A DNA stretch of 64,000 nucleotides from positions 28,298,139-28,362,138 of the forward strand of contig QVOM02000101.1 of NCBI GenBank assembly GCA_003586115.2, read 5' to 3'. This stretch comes from Salvator merianae. Lineage: Eukaryota > Chordata > Lepidosauria > Squamata > Teiidae. How positions within the stretch are numbered: position 1 is the stretch's first letter; each line of letters opens with the position of its first letter. The notes beneath the pieces were generated by a model, which did not search any database, was not told where the DNA came from, and saw only the letters and a program-made list of their open reading frames with translations. Shown piece by piece: positions 45,469 through 56,797 of the stretch. A program made the translations under genes and the position numbers.

Positions 45469-45938
45469 GGGCCTATTTGCATTTACATGTCTATGAATTC
45501 CCAGACACTCACCAGACAGACCCATCTGCACACCACCACTGCTGCCACATATGGGAATGGCTCCAACTGTTCCCAGATGCTACTTGCTGTGAACAAATAA
45601 AACATTGTCCACACCTGACCAGGAGCAACTAGATGGTTCCCAACCAGTAGTATTTACAGCCTCTTCCAAGTGTGAAATCTCTGAAGTGGTCAAGATAGTG
45701 TAGCTGAGGCTGTGCAGTCATGCACCATATCCTAATTGTCATGGCAATGGCCAGACTTTGTCACAGCCAGTGTCATGATGAGATCTGCCATGAGCACTTC
45801 AAGTGTTGGTGGTCCAGTTCAGGGTGTTAGCAGCCCTTGAAGGGCAGATGCCACCTCTATACCTGATCCTTTCCAGCCTGGTATGGTATAGCTATGCTAT
45901 TCCCATACCATACCAGACTGTAAAGTGAGAACAGACCG
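45469..45938. mobile_element. Harbinger-like MITE (target duplication TCA)
   Basis: Starts GGGCCTATTTGCATTTAC and ends GTGAGAACAGACCG, flanked by TCA at 45466-45468 and 45939-45941. It is 470 bp, and its body is homologous by eye to 7390-7806 and, inverted, to 46753-47186. A subterminal hairpin lies at 45879-45915. Confidence 0.82.
45879..45915. repeat. Subterminal hairpin of the MITE
   Basis: CTGGTATGGTAT pairs perfectly with ATACCATACCAG around a 13-bp loop, about 23 bp from the right end of the MITE. Confidence 0.95.
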
Positions 45939-45941
45939 TCA

Positions 45942-46752
45942 AACTTTGCCAAATGGTGTCAGCCAATAAGTCTTGCCCACTGAACACCAAAAGAATGAAA
46001 GGTCCCTGAGAAAGAGCAGAAAATGTCCTTCTGATAAATTACCTAGAGCCGAAGACTAAGCAAGAGATTAGGGGTCCTGTGGCAAAAAGTTGCACAAATA
46101 CCTCCTCTTGCCCTTCCTCAGCTTGGGAAGGCATGAACTAAGGTATCTAGGCACATTACTGTAACCACAATGGCATCAAAACCAAGAGTATGATTATAGC
46201 AAAATTAACATCCAGTATATAAATGCATTCATGCCCACATGTTAGATGGTTTAAAGTGATCTGCTCAAATCAGAAGTAGTTCATTTGAAAGGGACATAGG
46301 CAACACAGTGGGTGCAGCCCAGTGTGTCTAGAAATGAGATCTTTTTGGTACCAATATCCTTAATTAGCGATGGACTAAACAATTTATATATTCTATTTTA
46401 GTTTCCCTAGTGCACATTTATACATCTGTTCTATCCCATTTCGTGTGGATTCTATTTTTGAAAAATAAATACAAAAATAAATAAATAAATAAATAAATAA
46501 TAAGAAATCTGAACTTAGATTGTATTCATTTTTATTATGTATTCATTTTGTATCATATTTATAAAAGATGCATTTTAATGTATTTTTCTTTAAAACTATT
46601 TTCCTTATGCATATTTATGCTGCCTTTCATGCATACTATAGCTGTATTTCAGAAGCTGGAAAAAAGTGCAGCATTCTCCCTGGGAGTTCAATGAGCAAGG
46701 AAATTTGCACATTTTGATCCAGATCATGTTGGAGGATGGTTCACAGTAAATA
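45942..46752. other. No recognised gene; (AAAT)n tract
   Basis: An (AAAT)n tract lies at about 46463-46500. The rest is AT-rich and unassigned. Confidence 0.45.
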
Positions 46753-47186
46753 GAGCATTTTTGCACTGAACAGCCTAGGATTGTATAATAACACCATTCT
46801 AGGATGGAAAAGAGCCAACAGCACAGTGTACATTCACACTTTGACAGCTAGAACAGCCCTGTATTAGGCCCCAGGTACTCAAAGTGTGAATGCAGGCCCG
46901 ATCACCATGACAGGAGCTGTGGCAATATCTGGCATGTGACCAGACATTGTCATGGTTATCAGGACACAGCTGCAGCTGCAGCTGCACCATCCCACCCATC
47001 CTGCCCACTTGCAGCAGCATTTGCACTCAGAAGAGGGTGTGAATACAACTGACCAAGAGTTTTCCACTGCTAGTAGAATCCAGGAGTGACTGTAAACACT
47101 CCTGGATACTATGGCAGTGGGGCTGTGCAGACACACTTACCCAGTGAGCACCTGTTCAGTCACCAAGAGTGAATGTGAACAGGCCC
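46753..47186 (-). mobile_element. Harbinger-like element, inverted relative of 45469-45938
   Basis: The right end GTGAATGTGAACAGGCCC is the family terminus; the left end GAGCATTTTTGCAC is a diverged match. The complement contains CTCACTGGGTAAGTGTGTCT and TGACAATGTCTGGTCACATG shared with relatives. An imperfect palindrome (CCTAGGATTG with CCATTCTAGG) lies near the left end. The target duplication is unclear (ATA and AGA). Confidence 0.62.
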
Positions 47187-47655
47187 AGACCAGGCACCTA
47201 CCTACTTCCACACAATATTTTAATCTTATAGTATTGTATAAGCCTCCTTAGAGAAATAATTAGCAAAGTTGCAAAACTCTGCCTAAATTTTAGGATTGAT
47301 CACCTTCCCATACAATGGACAACATTTCCCCACATGGGTCCCCGTTTATACCACAAGACTTAGAATCTAAATATATTTATAACAAGCTACTTATGATCCT
47401 TCTGCATGTGCCAGTAGCATGGTTCAGTAAGGGTTCCAGGAGCCTCCCCTCCACATGCTGATGTGGAATAGGAAAATCCCTGTCTCCTCCTAAAATGCTC
47501 TATCCTCATGGACAAAGCAATTAAACGGGATGGGGTGCAAAAAATGGCATCAAATTCTATTCTACCAATAAACCACAATGATGAGGTTTATCAGTGCACT
47601 AGGAACCCTAGTCCAGAACAGTGGACTGTGTGCACACAGCCTTGTGTTCTGGAAT
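47187..47655. other. No recognised feature
   Basis: Short unassigned stretch between the Harbinger-like element and a dinucleotide tract. Confidence 0.45.
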
Positions 47656-47657
47656 AT

Positions 47658-47658
<1 letters not shown>

Positions 47659-47694
<36 letters not shown>
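47659..47694. repeat. (GT)n microsatellite
   Basis: Eighteen uninterrupted GT units. Confidence 0.97.
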
Positions 47695-47696
<2 letters not shown>

Positions 47697-47779
47697 TTTG
47701 GTGGTGTAACAGGGAAAGACACCAGAAATTGTTCCACTTTAGAAATAGGTCTCCCAAGAGCTCTGAAGGCCAAGAATAA

Positions 47780-47945
47780 AATATTTCTGGCTTTTGGAAG
47801 GTGGGGGCAGGCTCCAGGGCTGACCCAGTCTTCAAAGTTGGCAGCTGGGACTGGGCTAATCTGGGTCCATCTGAAATGCAGACAGCCTATCTTGCTGCAG
47901 TGGCAGCCTGTTCCAGTGTGGGACAGATTTTTGTACCCAGGATAC
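47780..47945 (+). mobile_element. Unclassified repeat family, copy 1
   Basis: Shares CAAAGTTGGCAGCTGGGACT and TCTGAAATG with the complement of 54400-54595. It is noncoding, with no termini defined. Confidence 0.5.
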
Positions 47946-47989
47946 TAAAGATGAGTGCAGAAATGAACTTACTGTGCATGTAGGCTTGT

Positions 47990-49010
47990 TTAATTATTCC
48001 TCACTGAAATTGATTGGACGCTGAGCAATTTTAAGCTTGAGAAGAACATTTTTCAATACCTTGGTTTATTGAGTTGCGGAAATGATGTTTTCAGATGAAA
48101 AAAAGAAAATCAGACTTTTTAGTAAGAGTACTGTAAATGATATAGATAATTAAATTTGGAGAAGTGTGATTCATTAATTCCTTTGAACATCCAGTCTTCA
48201 CAAAGTGTAATTAATATGGTGTTTCCAAATGTTTTATCGAGCAGTCGAATCTCTGACTGAGCTTACAGATGTGTAAAATTACATCTATATTAATTGCATC
48301 TGGAGGGGCTAATTATATAATTTAGAAAATGAAATAGATTAAGCCCAATTAATTTTCTCCCAAACAAGTTTTTATCCTTGCTCTGTTAAAAAACAAAAAC
48401 AGATACAGAAAACACTATTTTTTATTAAGGATAGGTAACTAGAATCCCATCTTCTTACATCAAAATGAAGAAAATGAAGAAATAATGAAATATGCTAACA
48501 TTGTGGACACCAATAACCCACCCATACCTTCCTCAGAATCACTAGACCTTTTTATTTCCATATTTTCCCAGGTGTGAGTGTTGAAAATTCCTTTCAGTTA
48601 TTTTACTTTCAACTACTTTAGCTTTTGAAATTCCTTATAAAGTTGCTTGCAGCATAATATAATGTGAAATACAAAATTCACAATTGATTCAGCATATAAA
48701 GCTGCATAACTATGACGATACTTTTCCTGGGAAAGGAGCACTCAAATAGAATGCAAGTCTGTTCTTTGTGTCTATTAAAATTACACAATAGCAATACATG
48801 CAAAGCAGTTTCTTGAGTGTTCATTACCACCTACTATGCTGTTAACAATTTGCATATGGAATGCTGTTAAATCTTCTTTCTAAATAGCTGGAGAAAGAGC
48901 ACTGAACTGAAAGAATATTAACACTTTCTTATATCTGGAGACATATAAAAATCTAATTTCATTAACATAGTTGCCTTGTGAATTTCAACTGACAGTATAA
49001 AGAAGAAGAC
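47990..49010. other. Repeat-free AT-rich block, candidate conserved noncoding DNA
   Basis: No transposon family or exon is visible over ~1 kb, in contrast to the flanks. TAATTA/ATTAAT cores recur (for example near 48180, 48295, 48315 and 48350), as in homeodomain-bound enhancers. There is no alignment to prove conservation. Confidence 0.3.
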
Positions 49011-49046
49011 ACAGGTAAATGGGATAGAGGTCAGAATAATCAGTAT

Positions 49047-49222
49047 TTCCTTTCCTTTCCTTTCCTTTCCTTTCCTTTCCTTTCCTTTCCTTTCCTTTCC
49101 TTTCCTTTCCTTTCCTTTCCTTTCCTTTCCTTTCCTTTCCTTTTCCTTTTCCTTTTCCTTTTCCTTTTCCTTTTCCTTTTTCTTTCTCTTCCTCCCTCCC
49201 TCTCTCTCTCTCTTTCTTTCCC
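49047..49222. repeat. (TTTCC)n/(TTTTCC)n/(CT)n pyrimidine microsatellite
   Basis: About 18 TTTCC units grade into about 7 TTTTCC units and then CT-rich sequence. The minus-strand frame rich in Lys and Gly is an artefact of the repeat. Confidence 0.97.
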
Positions 49223-49508
49223 TCTTGAGACATCAATTGATCTCTTAAAATCAGTTCTAGGTCTAGATTAAGAAATGCCTGTGCTTATCTGAAGATGACA
49301 TCTCAGATAAAGGCTGGCATAAGTGATTGTGATCAAAGCAAATGTACGCTCAGTGATAAGTATGTTCATACCTATGATGTATCCTGCATGCAGAGTCATT
49401 GCTGTGAGTGCTGGACTGAGTCTGTTTCTCTACTTGTGCTAACAGGCAGGAGATTTAGGCCTGTCATAGGGAAGTCTTCTTGTTTGCATTTTTCACTCAG
49501 AAAATCAT

Positions 49509-49585
49509 CAGTGACAGCAACTAGTCTGGTAGTGACAGCAACTAGTCCAGATAGTTTTAAGAAAGGGTTGGGCAAATTTATTGCA
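49509..49585 (+). mobile_element. CR1-like second family, small fragment
   Basis: AGTGACAGCAACTAGTC occurs twice in tandem, followed by GATAGTTTTAAGAAAGGGTT, matching the start of the family 3' region. Confidence 0.5.
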
Positions 49586-50005
49586 GCTGAGGAACCTTCA
49601 TTACCTGATTGCAATATTGCTGCCCAGGGAGAGTTAGCAAACAGAAGAAATATACAAAGCCTGGACAGGCCGGCAATGTAGTAGTGACAGAGCTTCCAAC
49701 AGGGGGAGTAATCCCTGTTTGAGCACTTATTCCCACTCTGTAGTTCAAGGAATGCTGATGTCAAGATAGTGGTTGGAAAACAGCAAGTCCATGCAGAAAC
49801 TACACTTGTCCAGCACATTTAATGCTGAATTCTAAGAGTTCTGGAGCTGGAAAAGAAGATGAATGATTAATATAGCAAAATCCAGACTTGATTGAAAATG
49901 CTTGCATGTGTATAGCACCTATGACTGTTCATATATTACAGAAACATAGATGATTAACAACTGTGCATGTTTCATTTGAAGGCCTATTGACCTTTCAATT
50001 CTGAA
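49586..50005. other. No recognised feature
   Basis: Mixed sequence; the frames on both strands (49295-49818) overlap each other and are not recognised. Confidence 0.45.
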
Positions 50006-50213
50006 GAAGAAGTAGAAGAAGAAGAAGAAGAAGAAGAAGGAGGAGGAGGAGGAGGAGGAAGAGGAGGAGGAAGAGGAAGAGGAGAGGAAGAAAAAGAGAG
50101 AGAGAAAGAAAAGAAAGGAAGGAGGGAAGGAAGGAAGGAGGGAAGGAAGGAAGGAAGGAAGGAAGGAAGGAAGGAAGGAAGGAAGGAAGGAAGGAAGGAA
50201 GGAAGGAAGGAAT
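50006..50213. repeat. (GAA)/(GGA)/(GGAA)n purine microsatellite
   Basis: GAA units, then GGA units, then a long (GGAA)n run from about 50116 to 50211. All purine on the plus strand. Confidence 0.97.
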
Positions 50214-51289
50214 TTTAAAATTGGCAACTTAATTTGTACTTTTAAAACTATTTTATGATTTTATTCCTCTTTCATGAACAATATTGGCAGGTCTTGGCCT
50301 GAGAGCTAGCAAAGAAATATTTTCAGACAAAGGCATAGACTTGCTGGTATCTCTCACTTAAGAAATGAAATTTAACTACCATAATGTGTGATGGTGATAA
50401 TAGGTTGAGTATTTAGCGTTACTATAATATATTAAGAATACTAGACACATTATTTCATTAGTCCTTGCAGCAACCCTAAAAAAAGATATGTTAGTTTTAG
50501 TATCCAAACTCTGTGGAAGGGGAGTTGAGGAAAATGGAGTAGTTTGCATTAAGCCGTAACTGATTTAATGGCATAAGTGATATTCCAACTAGAGACACCC
50601 TGGAGTTACATCTTAGTCACTGTAGTATAATAAAATTTTAACAGTACATATTCATATAAAAGAGTCAGATGACACATTCACTACAAGCAGACAACATGAG
50701 CTCATGAAATCATAAAGAGTTTCATCCACAAGCTCTCATCTTGAAGTGAATAAAGGGAGAATATTTTCAAATATGCTTTAAGATCAAATTTTCACAGCCT
50801 TTCAAAGTAATTCAACATGTATTTTATGCCTTCATTTTTCAATTCTATTGTTTCTTAATATACAGTTAAGTGATTCAGTAATGGGTGTATACTTAATATC
50901 TATGGTTTATGTACATGGCTGTGGTTATGGTCTTATACCAGTTGTACAAAGGGTTCATAGTCTAACCCATCCATTGTCTGCCACTTTCGTCTTCCAATTC
51001 TGCTTTATTGTTTCGATTCTTAAGGTTTCAGCAGGGCAAGCCTTAAGGAGGTATAAAAGGTGTTGCTGTACAAAGGTGCTACCCTTAGGGGGGCACCACA
51101 GAGGTCTCAACTTGGTGTGCACATAGCCATGAGAACAAGCACGTGAGGTGCTGTTGTGCAAGAGAGCAGCCATGGTGCTCTGCTTGGAATCAACTCATGC
51201 TTCCACATGCCCTAGTCAAGGTTCCTGCCATGGCATCCACCACCTTCCTAGGCCATATCTGCTTCTTGTCAAAACAAAGAGGCTGGAAG
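50214..51289. other. No recognised gene
   Basis: AT-rich to about 51000, then higher GC leading into the 125-bp repeat region. Confidence 0.45.
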
Positions 51290-51515
51290 CTGATAGGGAG
51301 GCACAGAATGCTACTGATGCAATTTCTATCCCATCATGTCGCTGCCTTTCCTGGCCAGGTTGCACGGATGCTAAAGTCATAGAAGAGTTCCCTTACTAGT
51401 CTGGTGGCCTGATGGAGAAGTTAAGGGTCATTGCTGCCACAGAACCTGCTTTGCCATGCTGCTCTGCCACCTTCCCTGGCCAGCTCATGTCAGCACCTGA
51501 GATGCAGCAGAGGGG
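51290..51515 (+). repeat. ~125-bp tandem repeat, left block (two diverged units)
   Basis: Units share GTGGCCTGATGGAGAAG, GCTGCCACAGAACCTG and CCTTCCCTGGCCAGCTCATG. They match the block at 52350-52680, where two copies of GCTGCCACAGTTCCTG start exactly 125 bp apart (52405 and 52530). Confidence 0.65.
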
Positions 51516-51737
51516 TCTTTTCTTTCTTTTTTCATCTATACTTTTATTCTAGCAAAATAAGAACTTTACAAAGAGCATAGACACAGAAAGACTGACTGGA
51601 AGGCAAAGGAGATTAGATTCATTCCCAGCTCTAAGAGGTGTAAGGTCCTTTCCTTATATAACAAGTGTCTTTAAGCACATAAGACTTGGCACCAGGTTAT
51701 TATTGCCCTTTATACTAGTGTTTTTCATGGTCACAAG

Positions 51738-52054
51738 TAGAGATGTGCAAAATTCATTTTGCACTTGAACAGTCAGTTGAATATTTTGCATTCATGGATA
51801 TTTGAATCAAATTGAAAATGTGCTTATTCACATTTTCAGAGTTTGATCGAAACAAACCAGCATGTTCCTTCACAAAAGAGGAATTTGTGTTCAAATGTTT
51901 GTGTTTTTGCTGTGGAAAGGGCATTTTTAATGGGGAAAGCATTGCAAAAACGAATGTAAAAAAAGCCCTTTTTTGACATTGAGATTTGTTGATAAATCAA
52001 AAATACATATTTTTTTGTTTTGTTTTGGGAGCTAATCAAAAATGCATATTCCTA
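51738..52054. mobile_element. Short hAT-like MITE, diverged
   Basis: Starts TAGAGATGTGCAAAATTC and ends AATGCATATTCCTA, diverged versions of the hAT termini at 29656. Flanking 8-mers GTCACAAG and ATTACGAG match at five positions. AT-rich and noncoding. Confidence 0.5.
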
Positions 52055-52204
52055 ATTACGAGATATTAACTGTAACCTATAGCAAGGATCTAAGGAAAAG
52101 GGCCTGGGTTGAAAAGTCTGTTCCATATCTGTGGGAATAAAAGCAGCATAGATGACAGGTGGCAGTCTCTCACAATATCAACAAGCTAATGAGCTCTGCA
52201 TATA

Positions 52205-52345
52205 GCGGGGGGGGGGTCAGTTGTTTTAAAGTTTGTTTATCTAATTTTAATTTTAAATTTAAATCTAATTTTAACTCTAATTTTTAACTTTATGGATTTT
52301 ATTGTTGATATGATCAAAAGACTAATCAGTACAAATAAATTTCAA
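52205..52345 (+). mobile_element. LINE 3' tail (GATATG...GACTAAT type)
   Basis: GTTGATATGATCAAAAGACT followed by AATCAGTACAAATAAATTTC matches the tail at 63510-63575. A G-run precedes it at about 52207. No coding part remains. Confidence 0.5.
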
Positions 52346-52349
52346 AAAA

Positions 52350-52680
52350 ATATAGCGGGGTGCCTTGTTGGACTGGGGGTTAGATGGGGAGATTGTAGAC
52401 CACTGCTGCCACAGTTCCTGATCCCTCATTCTATCATGCCACTGCCTTCCATCAACCAGTTCACACTGATATCAAGACACAACAGAGGCTACTCGTGCTG
52501 GTGGCTGGATGGGGAGGCGGCAGGCTGCCGCTGCCACAGTTCCTGTTACACTGTACTATGGTGCCAACTTCCCCAGCCAGATTGTGCTGCTGTCAGACAC
52601 ATGACAGACGTGCAGGCCATAGCTACCACTGCCTGCCTGCTGCAGACAGGGAAGATGACAAGGTACTCATGTACCCAGGC
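52350..52680 (+). repeat. ~125-bp tandem repeat, right block
   Basis: At least two units, with GGTTAGATGGGGAGATTG / GGCTGGATGGGGAGGCGG and GCTGCCACAGTTCCTG repeated at 125-bp spacing. It is GC-richer than its surroundings. It is separated from the left block by the MITE and LINE tail. Confidence 0.75.
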
Positions 52681-54330
52681 ACACTAGGCAAATGGCTTGG
52701 CCTGTCATGATCCCACTGCCCATGAGATAACTCAACATCCTCGCTTAAAGCGCTGCAGTCTCTCTGCACAATATCCAAGACTGGTGTGTTGCAAAGTCCT
52801 AAACCTGCATGGCCACTTTTTGGCTGTGCCCTCTGTCCTCTGTGTCCCAAGCAGTGTATGTTTATTTTCATTGTTCAGCCAACATCACACATTTTTACAA
52901 GGCCTGCTGCTGATATTTGAATGGCTTGCCTGCACAACTTCTCCAAACCTTTTTTTCAATCACCTTGTCTGAGAGCATTTGGTGTCTTCAATAATTTATT
53001 GATCCATTTTTGTTGGGAACTTTTTCCTATCTGTGTGCCTATTTATGAAAGGCTGAAGAAGTATCAGGTAAAGCTTGTTCCTTAAGTCCTCAACAAAAAA
53101 ACAAAAACAAAAAGCATCCAGGGAAAAGACTGGAAAAGTTGCTTGACCTCCTGAAGCCCCTAGGTTGCTGAGATGACTCATTCAGAGGGATGACATAAAA
53201 GCCTACTTTCCACCTCTTCATCCTGATCAAAATCTGAATCAGCGTTCTGTTCTGTCAAAGAATTTATTACATTCCTTAATTTTTTTCTTTGCATATATGC
53301 ATTCACAAGACAGTTTATTAGACTCTTGTAAAAGGAAATAACTTAATGTATTGCCCATTTTAAGAAATCTAATGACAAGAATGACGCAAATATCCAGGTT
53401 AGAATGAGTGACAAAGGAAAAGGAATATATAATGTAACATTTTTCACTAGGCTTAAACTTTGCAAGCTTATACTATTCCTCTTCTATTTTTTTAATAAAA
53501 TCCATTCCCAAAAAAGAGGAATTAACAAAAAGCAAACCCCAAGACAGTCTATTTATTCATAGATTATTCATATTAAAAATGCAAATAAAAATGTCTTCCT
53601 ATTTTTTTATTATTGTTTTTGGATCAACATTACATTTTTCCCTGCAATACATAAATTGAAAGAAAGAGTTTTAAAGATCAGTTTAAATGGAGAAAAGTGA
53701 GTTGCAACCTGTAGTTGAAATAATAACCAGCTAGATCTAAGTTATCCAGGAGTATGGGGTGGAAGGGTCTGACTGAGGAAGGAGAGAATATAAACAAATG
53801 AAAAAATAAATAAATAAAGATAAAATGAAATAGCTATTCTTAGACACATGAGTCTGAATTATTAAGACAACTTTATGATACTGTTACAGTATTTAGTTGA
53901 CTTCAAAGTCTTCCTAACTTTCAATCAAAAGGGCCAAAAACCTTTTCTTTCCTCTGTATTTCTAAAACAATGGTTTCCAGGACTAACTTCACAAACAGGA
54001 AAAAGCAAGGCTGGGGAAAGGTATAATCTGAGTGTTCAGCATTGTACTTTGAGAAAAACAGTTATTTGAGTGGGTGGAGTTGTTGGAATCTAGCATGGCA
54101 TCTATGCATTTATTTCAGCATTAGAGTGTGTGAAAGACTTTTATCTGGAATGTGGATAAGTATTTGAGAATACCCTTTATATAGAATTTATATTTTTAAA
54201 ATGTGACTAGGCAACCATACAACTCCACACTAAAAGAAAAGATGGGGGCACCAAAAAATATCGCTGCACCAGATGTCACATGGCACTGGCATCCAAAAGT
54301 ATGTGTATTGATATATGCAATTCTATGATT
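52681..54330. other. No recognised gene
   Basis: Mixed then AT-rich sequence. Frames at 52697-52972 and 53875-54069 are unsupported. Confidence 0.45.
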
Positions 54331-54332
54331 CT

Positions 54333-54399
54333 GGAAGGAAGGAAGGAAGGAAGGAAGGAAGGAAGGAAGGAAGGAAGGAAGGAAGGAAGGAAGGAAGGA
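54333..54399. repeat. (GGAA)n microsatellite
   Basis: About 16 perfect GGAA units. Confidence 0.97.
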
Positions 54400-54595
54400 C
54401 ATGGTGTCCATTTCTGTGCTATGTGGGCTATTCCAGTTCACATACCACAGACAAGTGAGTGCAGGCCATGCTGGGCTGAGTCCACATTCAGACAGCCATA
54501 GTGGGCCAGTCCCAGCTGCCAGCTTTGAAGCCAATATCCAGCCTTTGAAGGTCAGAAAGGAAGGCCAAAATTTCCATCTGGAGTTGTTTTGGTAG
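54400..54595 (-). mobile_element. Unclassified repeat family, copy 2
   Basis: The complement shares CAAAGCTGGCAGCTGGGACT and GTCTGAATG with 47780-47945. Confidence 0.5.
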
Positions 54596-54621
54596 TGAAT
54601 AGATTTCTGGCACCATTTCTG

Positions 54622-54929
54622 GTGCATTTTCCATGCACTACTGGAATGGAGCCTCCATTATATTCTGGACTACAGGGACATGCTATCTGCATGTCCTTTG
54701 TAGTCCAGAATACAGATTCAGGTCCAGTTGTAGACTTCTATAAGAGGTTCATCATAGAATTGGGATAGCATGCCATTTTGGTACCCTGCCCCAGTGTGTA
54801 GTTTTGTCCAATTTGAATGAAGCATACTAGGAAGAGGGGCTTCATTGGTCCTACACTAGCATGTAGATGGACACACACACACATGCACGGTCATCTTCCT
54901 AATGTGGGACAAGTGCAAATGTGGAAAGA
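54622..54929. mobile_element. Possible MITE with internal hairpin
   Basis: Contains an inverted pair ATTCTGGACTACAGGGACAT / ATGTCCTTTGTAGTCCAGAA (about 54662-54711) and a family-like right end GTGCAAATGTGGAAAGAGCC. The left end is uncertain and no target duplication is seen. Confidence 0.4.
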
Positions 54930-56281
54930 GCCTGTCTGCTTGATATTCATTGCACGCAAAGTAGTAATACTACATTTGATATTACTGTTAATTGATTCTG
55001 AAGAAACAAACAAAAATAGGTCTAGAAGTGGCTATTTGATACTGGCAACAACAGCAATTATCCAGTTTTCCCCTCATAGGTTACAATCTGCTAAAAATAT
55101 TATTGAGCCTGATCATGTATTCACAGATGTGAAATGTTTATTATGGGATTTAAAAAAAAAAAAAAGACTCAGACTGAATGTTCTGACATTCCTAATTGTA
55201 GACAATAAATTACATCAGATTACATGCATCTGCATTGCAAAACGAAATGTGTGGATATGTGCCAACATATGAGAAGGTAAAAATATTGGCAGAAAAAAAG
55301 ACAAATTTATCCATATTTAGCATATAAATTTTTATCATGCCATGAGCCTACTATATGAGGAATCATAATTAAATGAGTTTCCTATACATTTTCATCAGAA
55401 AGCACATGATTATTATGTGATAACCTTGTAGATGTTTCGAGGCAGCAGTAGTTGGGATTGAAGGAAGCTCTGACCCAGTACATGAAATAGGCACCTGGTT
55501 GATGAAACAGAAATGGCTCCAATTTGGGGGGGGGGGGGGTTCTGGGGTGAAGATTTAGACATAAGCACATTTTAGCAGCAACCTCCCCCTTTTTACTAAT
55601 GAAGAAAATATTCACTTTAATAGAAAGAAACCTGTCATTTTTGTATGAGGGACAGGGACCTCATAATATCAATGTCAGTTGTCCATTGCTGACTTCTGAA
55701 GTCTCTAAATATCCAGTATAATATATAAAGCAGCTTCCCTTTTAACTTGATTGGAATTGCTGCCCCAGGAGTGGGGTATCAAAACATCTGGTTCCCCCAA
55801 GATGGTACATTCACATGCACCAACTGGGCTGCTCTCACCACCCTGGGAGTCAACCTACCTGAAACCCTAGGTCAACATCTCTTGCAATAGATGTCAACTG
55901 CTAGGTTGTCTGCCTTTCCATTCACACGTCTTTTTATTTGTTTGCTTGTTTGTTTGTTTATTTATTTTTAAAGCTGGGCTGTGTGGGGACTGGTGATAAC
56001 TTTGGGGCAAATCATCCTTACATCCCATTCCCTAACGGCTTATAGGTTGCCACAAAAAGCCCTTCTTAGGGTGCATCTACCCTTAAGAACAGTGAACTGG
56101 GTGTACTGGTTAAAGGGAAAAAAGTTATCCCAGTTACTGAACTCCACAAATAAAAGGACCTTTTGACTCAGACTTTAAAAACATAAACCAAACAGCAGAC
56201 AATATAAAATGTCTCTGGCAAAGTATTCTTTGAAAACAGATCAAACTTTTATTGAAAATACAAGGGACAAGCTTAAAAAAT
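54930..56281. other. No recognised gene
   Basis: AT-rich sequence with an A-run at 55151-55163, a G-run at 55527-55539 and (GTTT)/(TTTA) units near 55936-55970. Confidence 0.45.
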
Positions 56282-56797
56282 AATTATTTATTTTATTTGC
56301 ATTTTTATCCTGCCCTATACCTGAAGGTCTCAGGGCGGGTTACAACAATTAAAACAAAACAAAAACTCATAAAAGGCATGCAATAAAACAGTAGTCTGAA
56401 AGTAGGGAGGGAAAGTTGTACCTTTAGCCAAAGGCAAGGGTAAATAGGTGTGTCTTTATTGCTCTCCTGAAAGTGTAAAGTGAGGAAGATTGACACACCT
56501 CAGGGGGAAGAGTGTTCCACAATCTGGAGGCCACCACTGAAAAGGCCCTATCCCGGGTGCCCACCCCTTTAGCTGTTGAAGGTGGTGGTACAACCAGGAA
56601 GGCCTCATCTGCAGATCTTAGGCATGGGCAGGCTGATATGGGAGAAGATGCTCCTTTAGGTATTTGGGGCCCAAGCCATTTAGGGCCTTATAGGTTAAGG
56701 TCAACACCTTGAATTGGGCTCGGTAGCGATTTGACAGTCAGTGCAGCTCTTTTAAGACCGGCATGATATGCATCTGGCCTGCTGTTCCAGTCAACAG
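56282..56797 (-). mobile_element. L2 LINE, 3' part (left of the hAT insertion)
   Basis: The complement reads the L2 ORF2 C-terminus, with VLTLTYKALNGLGPKYL and AFSVVASRLWNTLPPE, then the 3' UTR with CCCTGAGACCTTCAGGTATA and an A-rich tail. It is continuous with 59397-61062 once the hAT element is removed, as shown by the 8-bp duplication. Confidence 0.9.

Noticed and set aside
48985..49236. Minus-strand frame rich in Lys and Gly
   Set aside because: It is the translation of the TTTCC/TTTTCC microsatellite; no independent coding signal.
49919..50227. Minus-strand frame with FLPS and poly-Ser repeats
   Set aside because: Translation of the GGAA/GGA purine tract; low complexity only.
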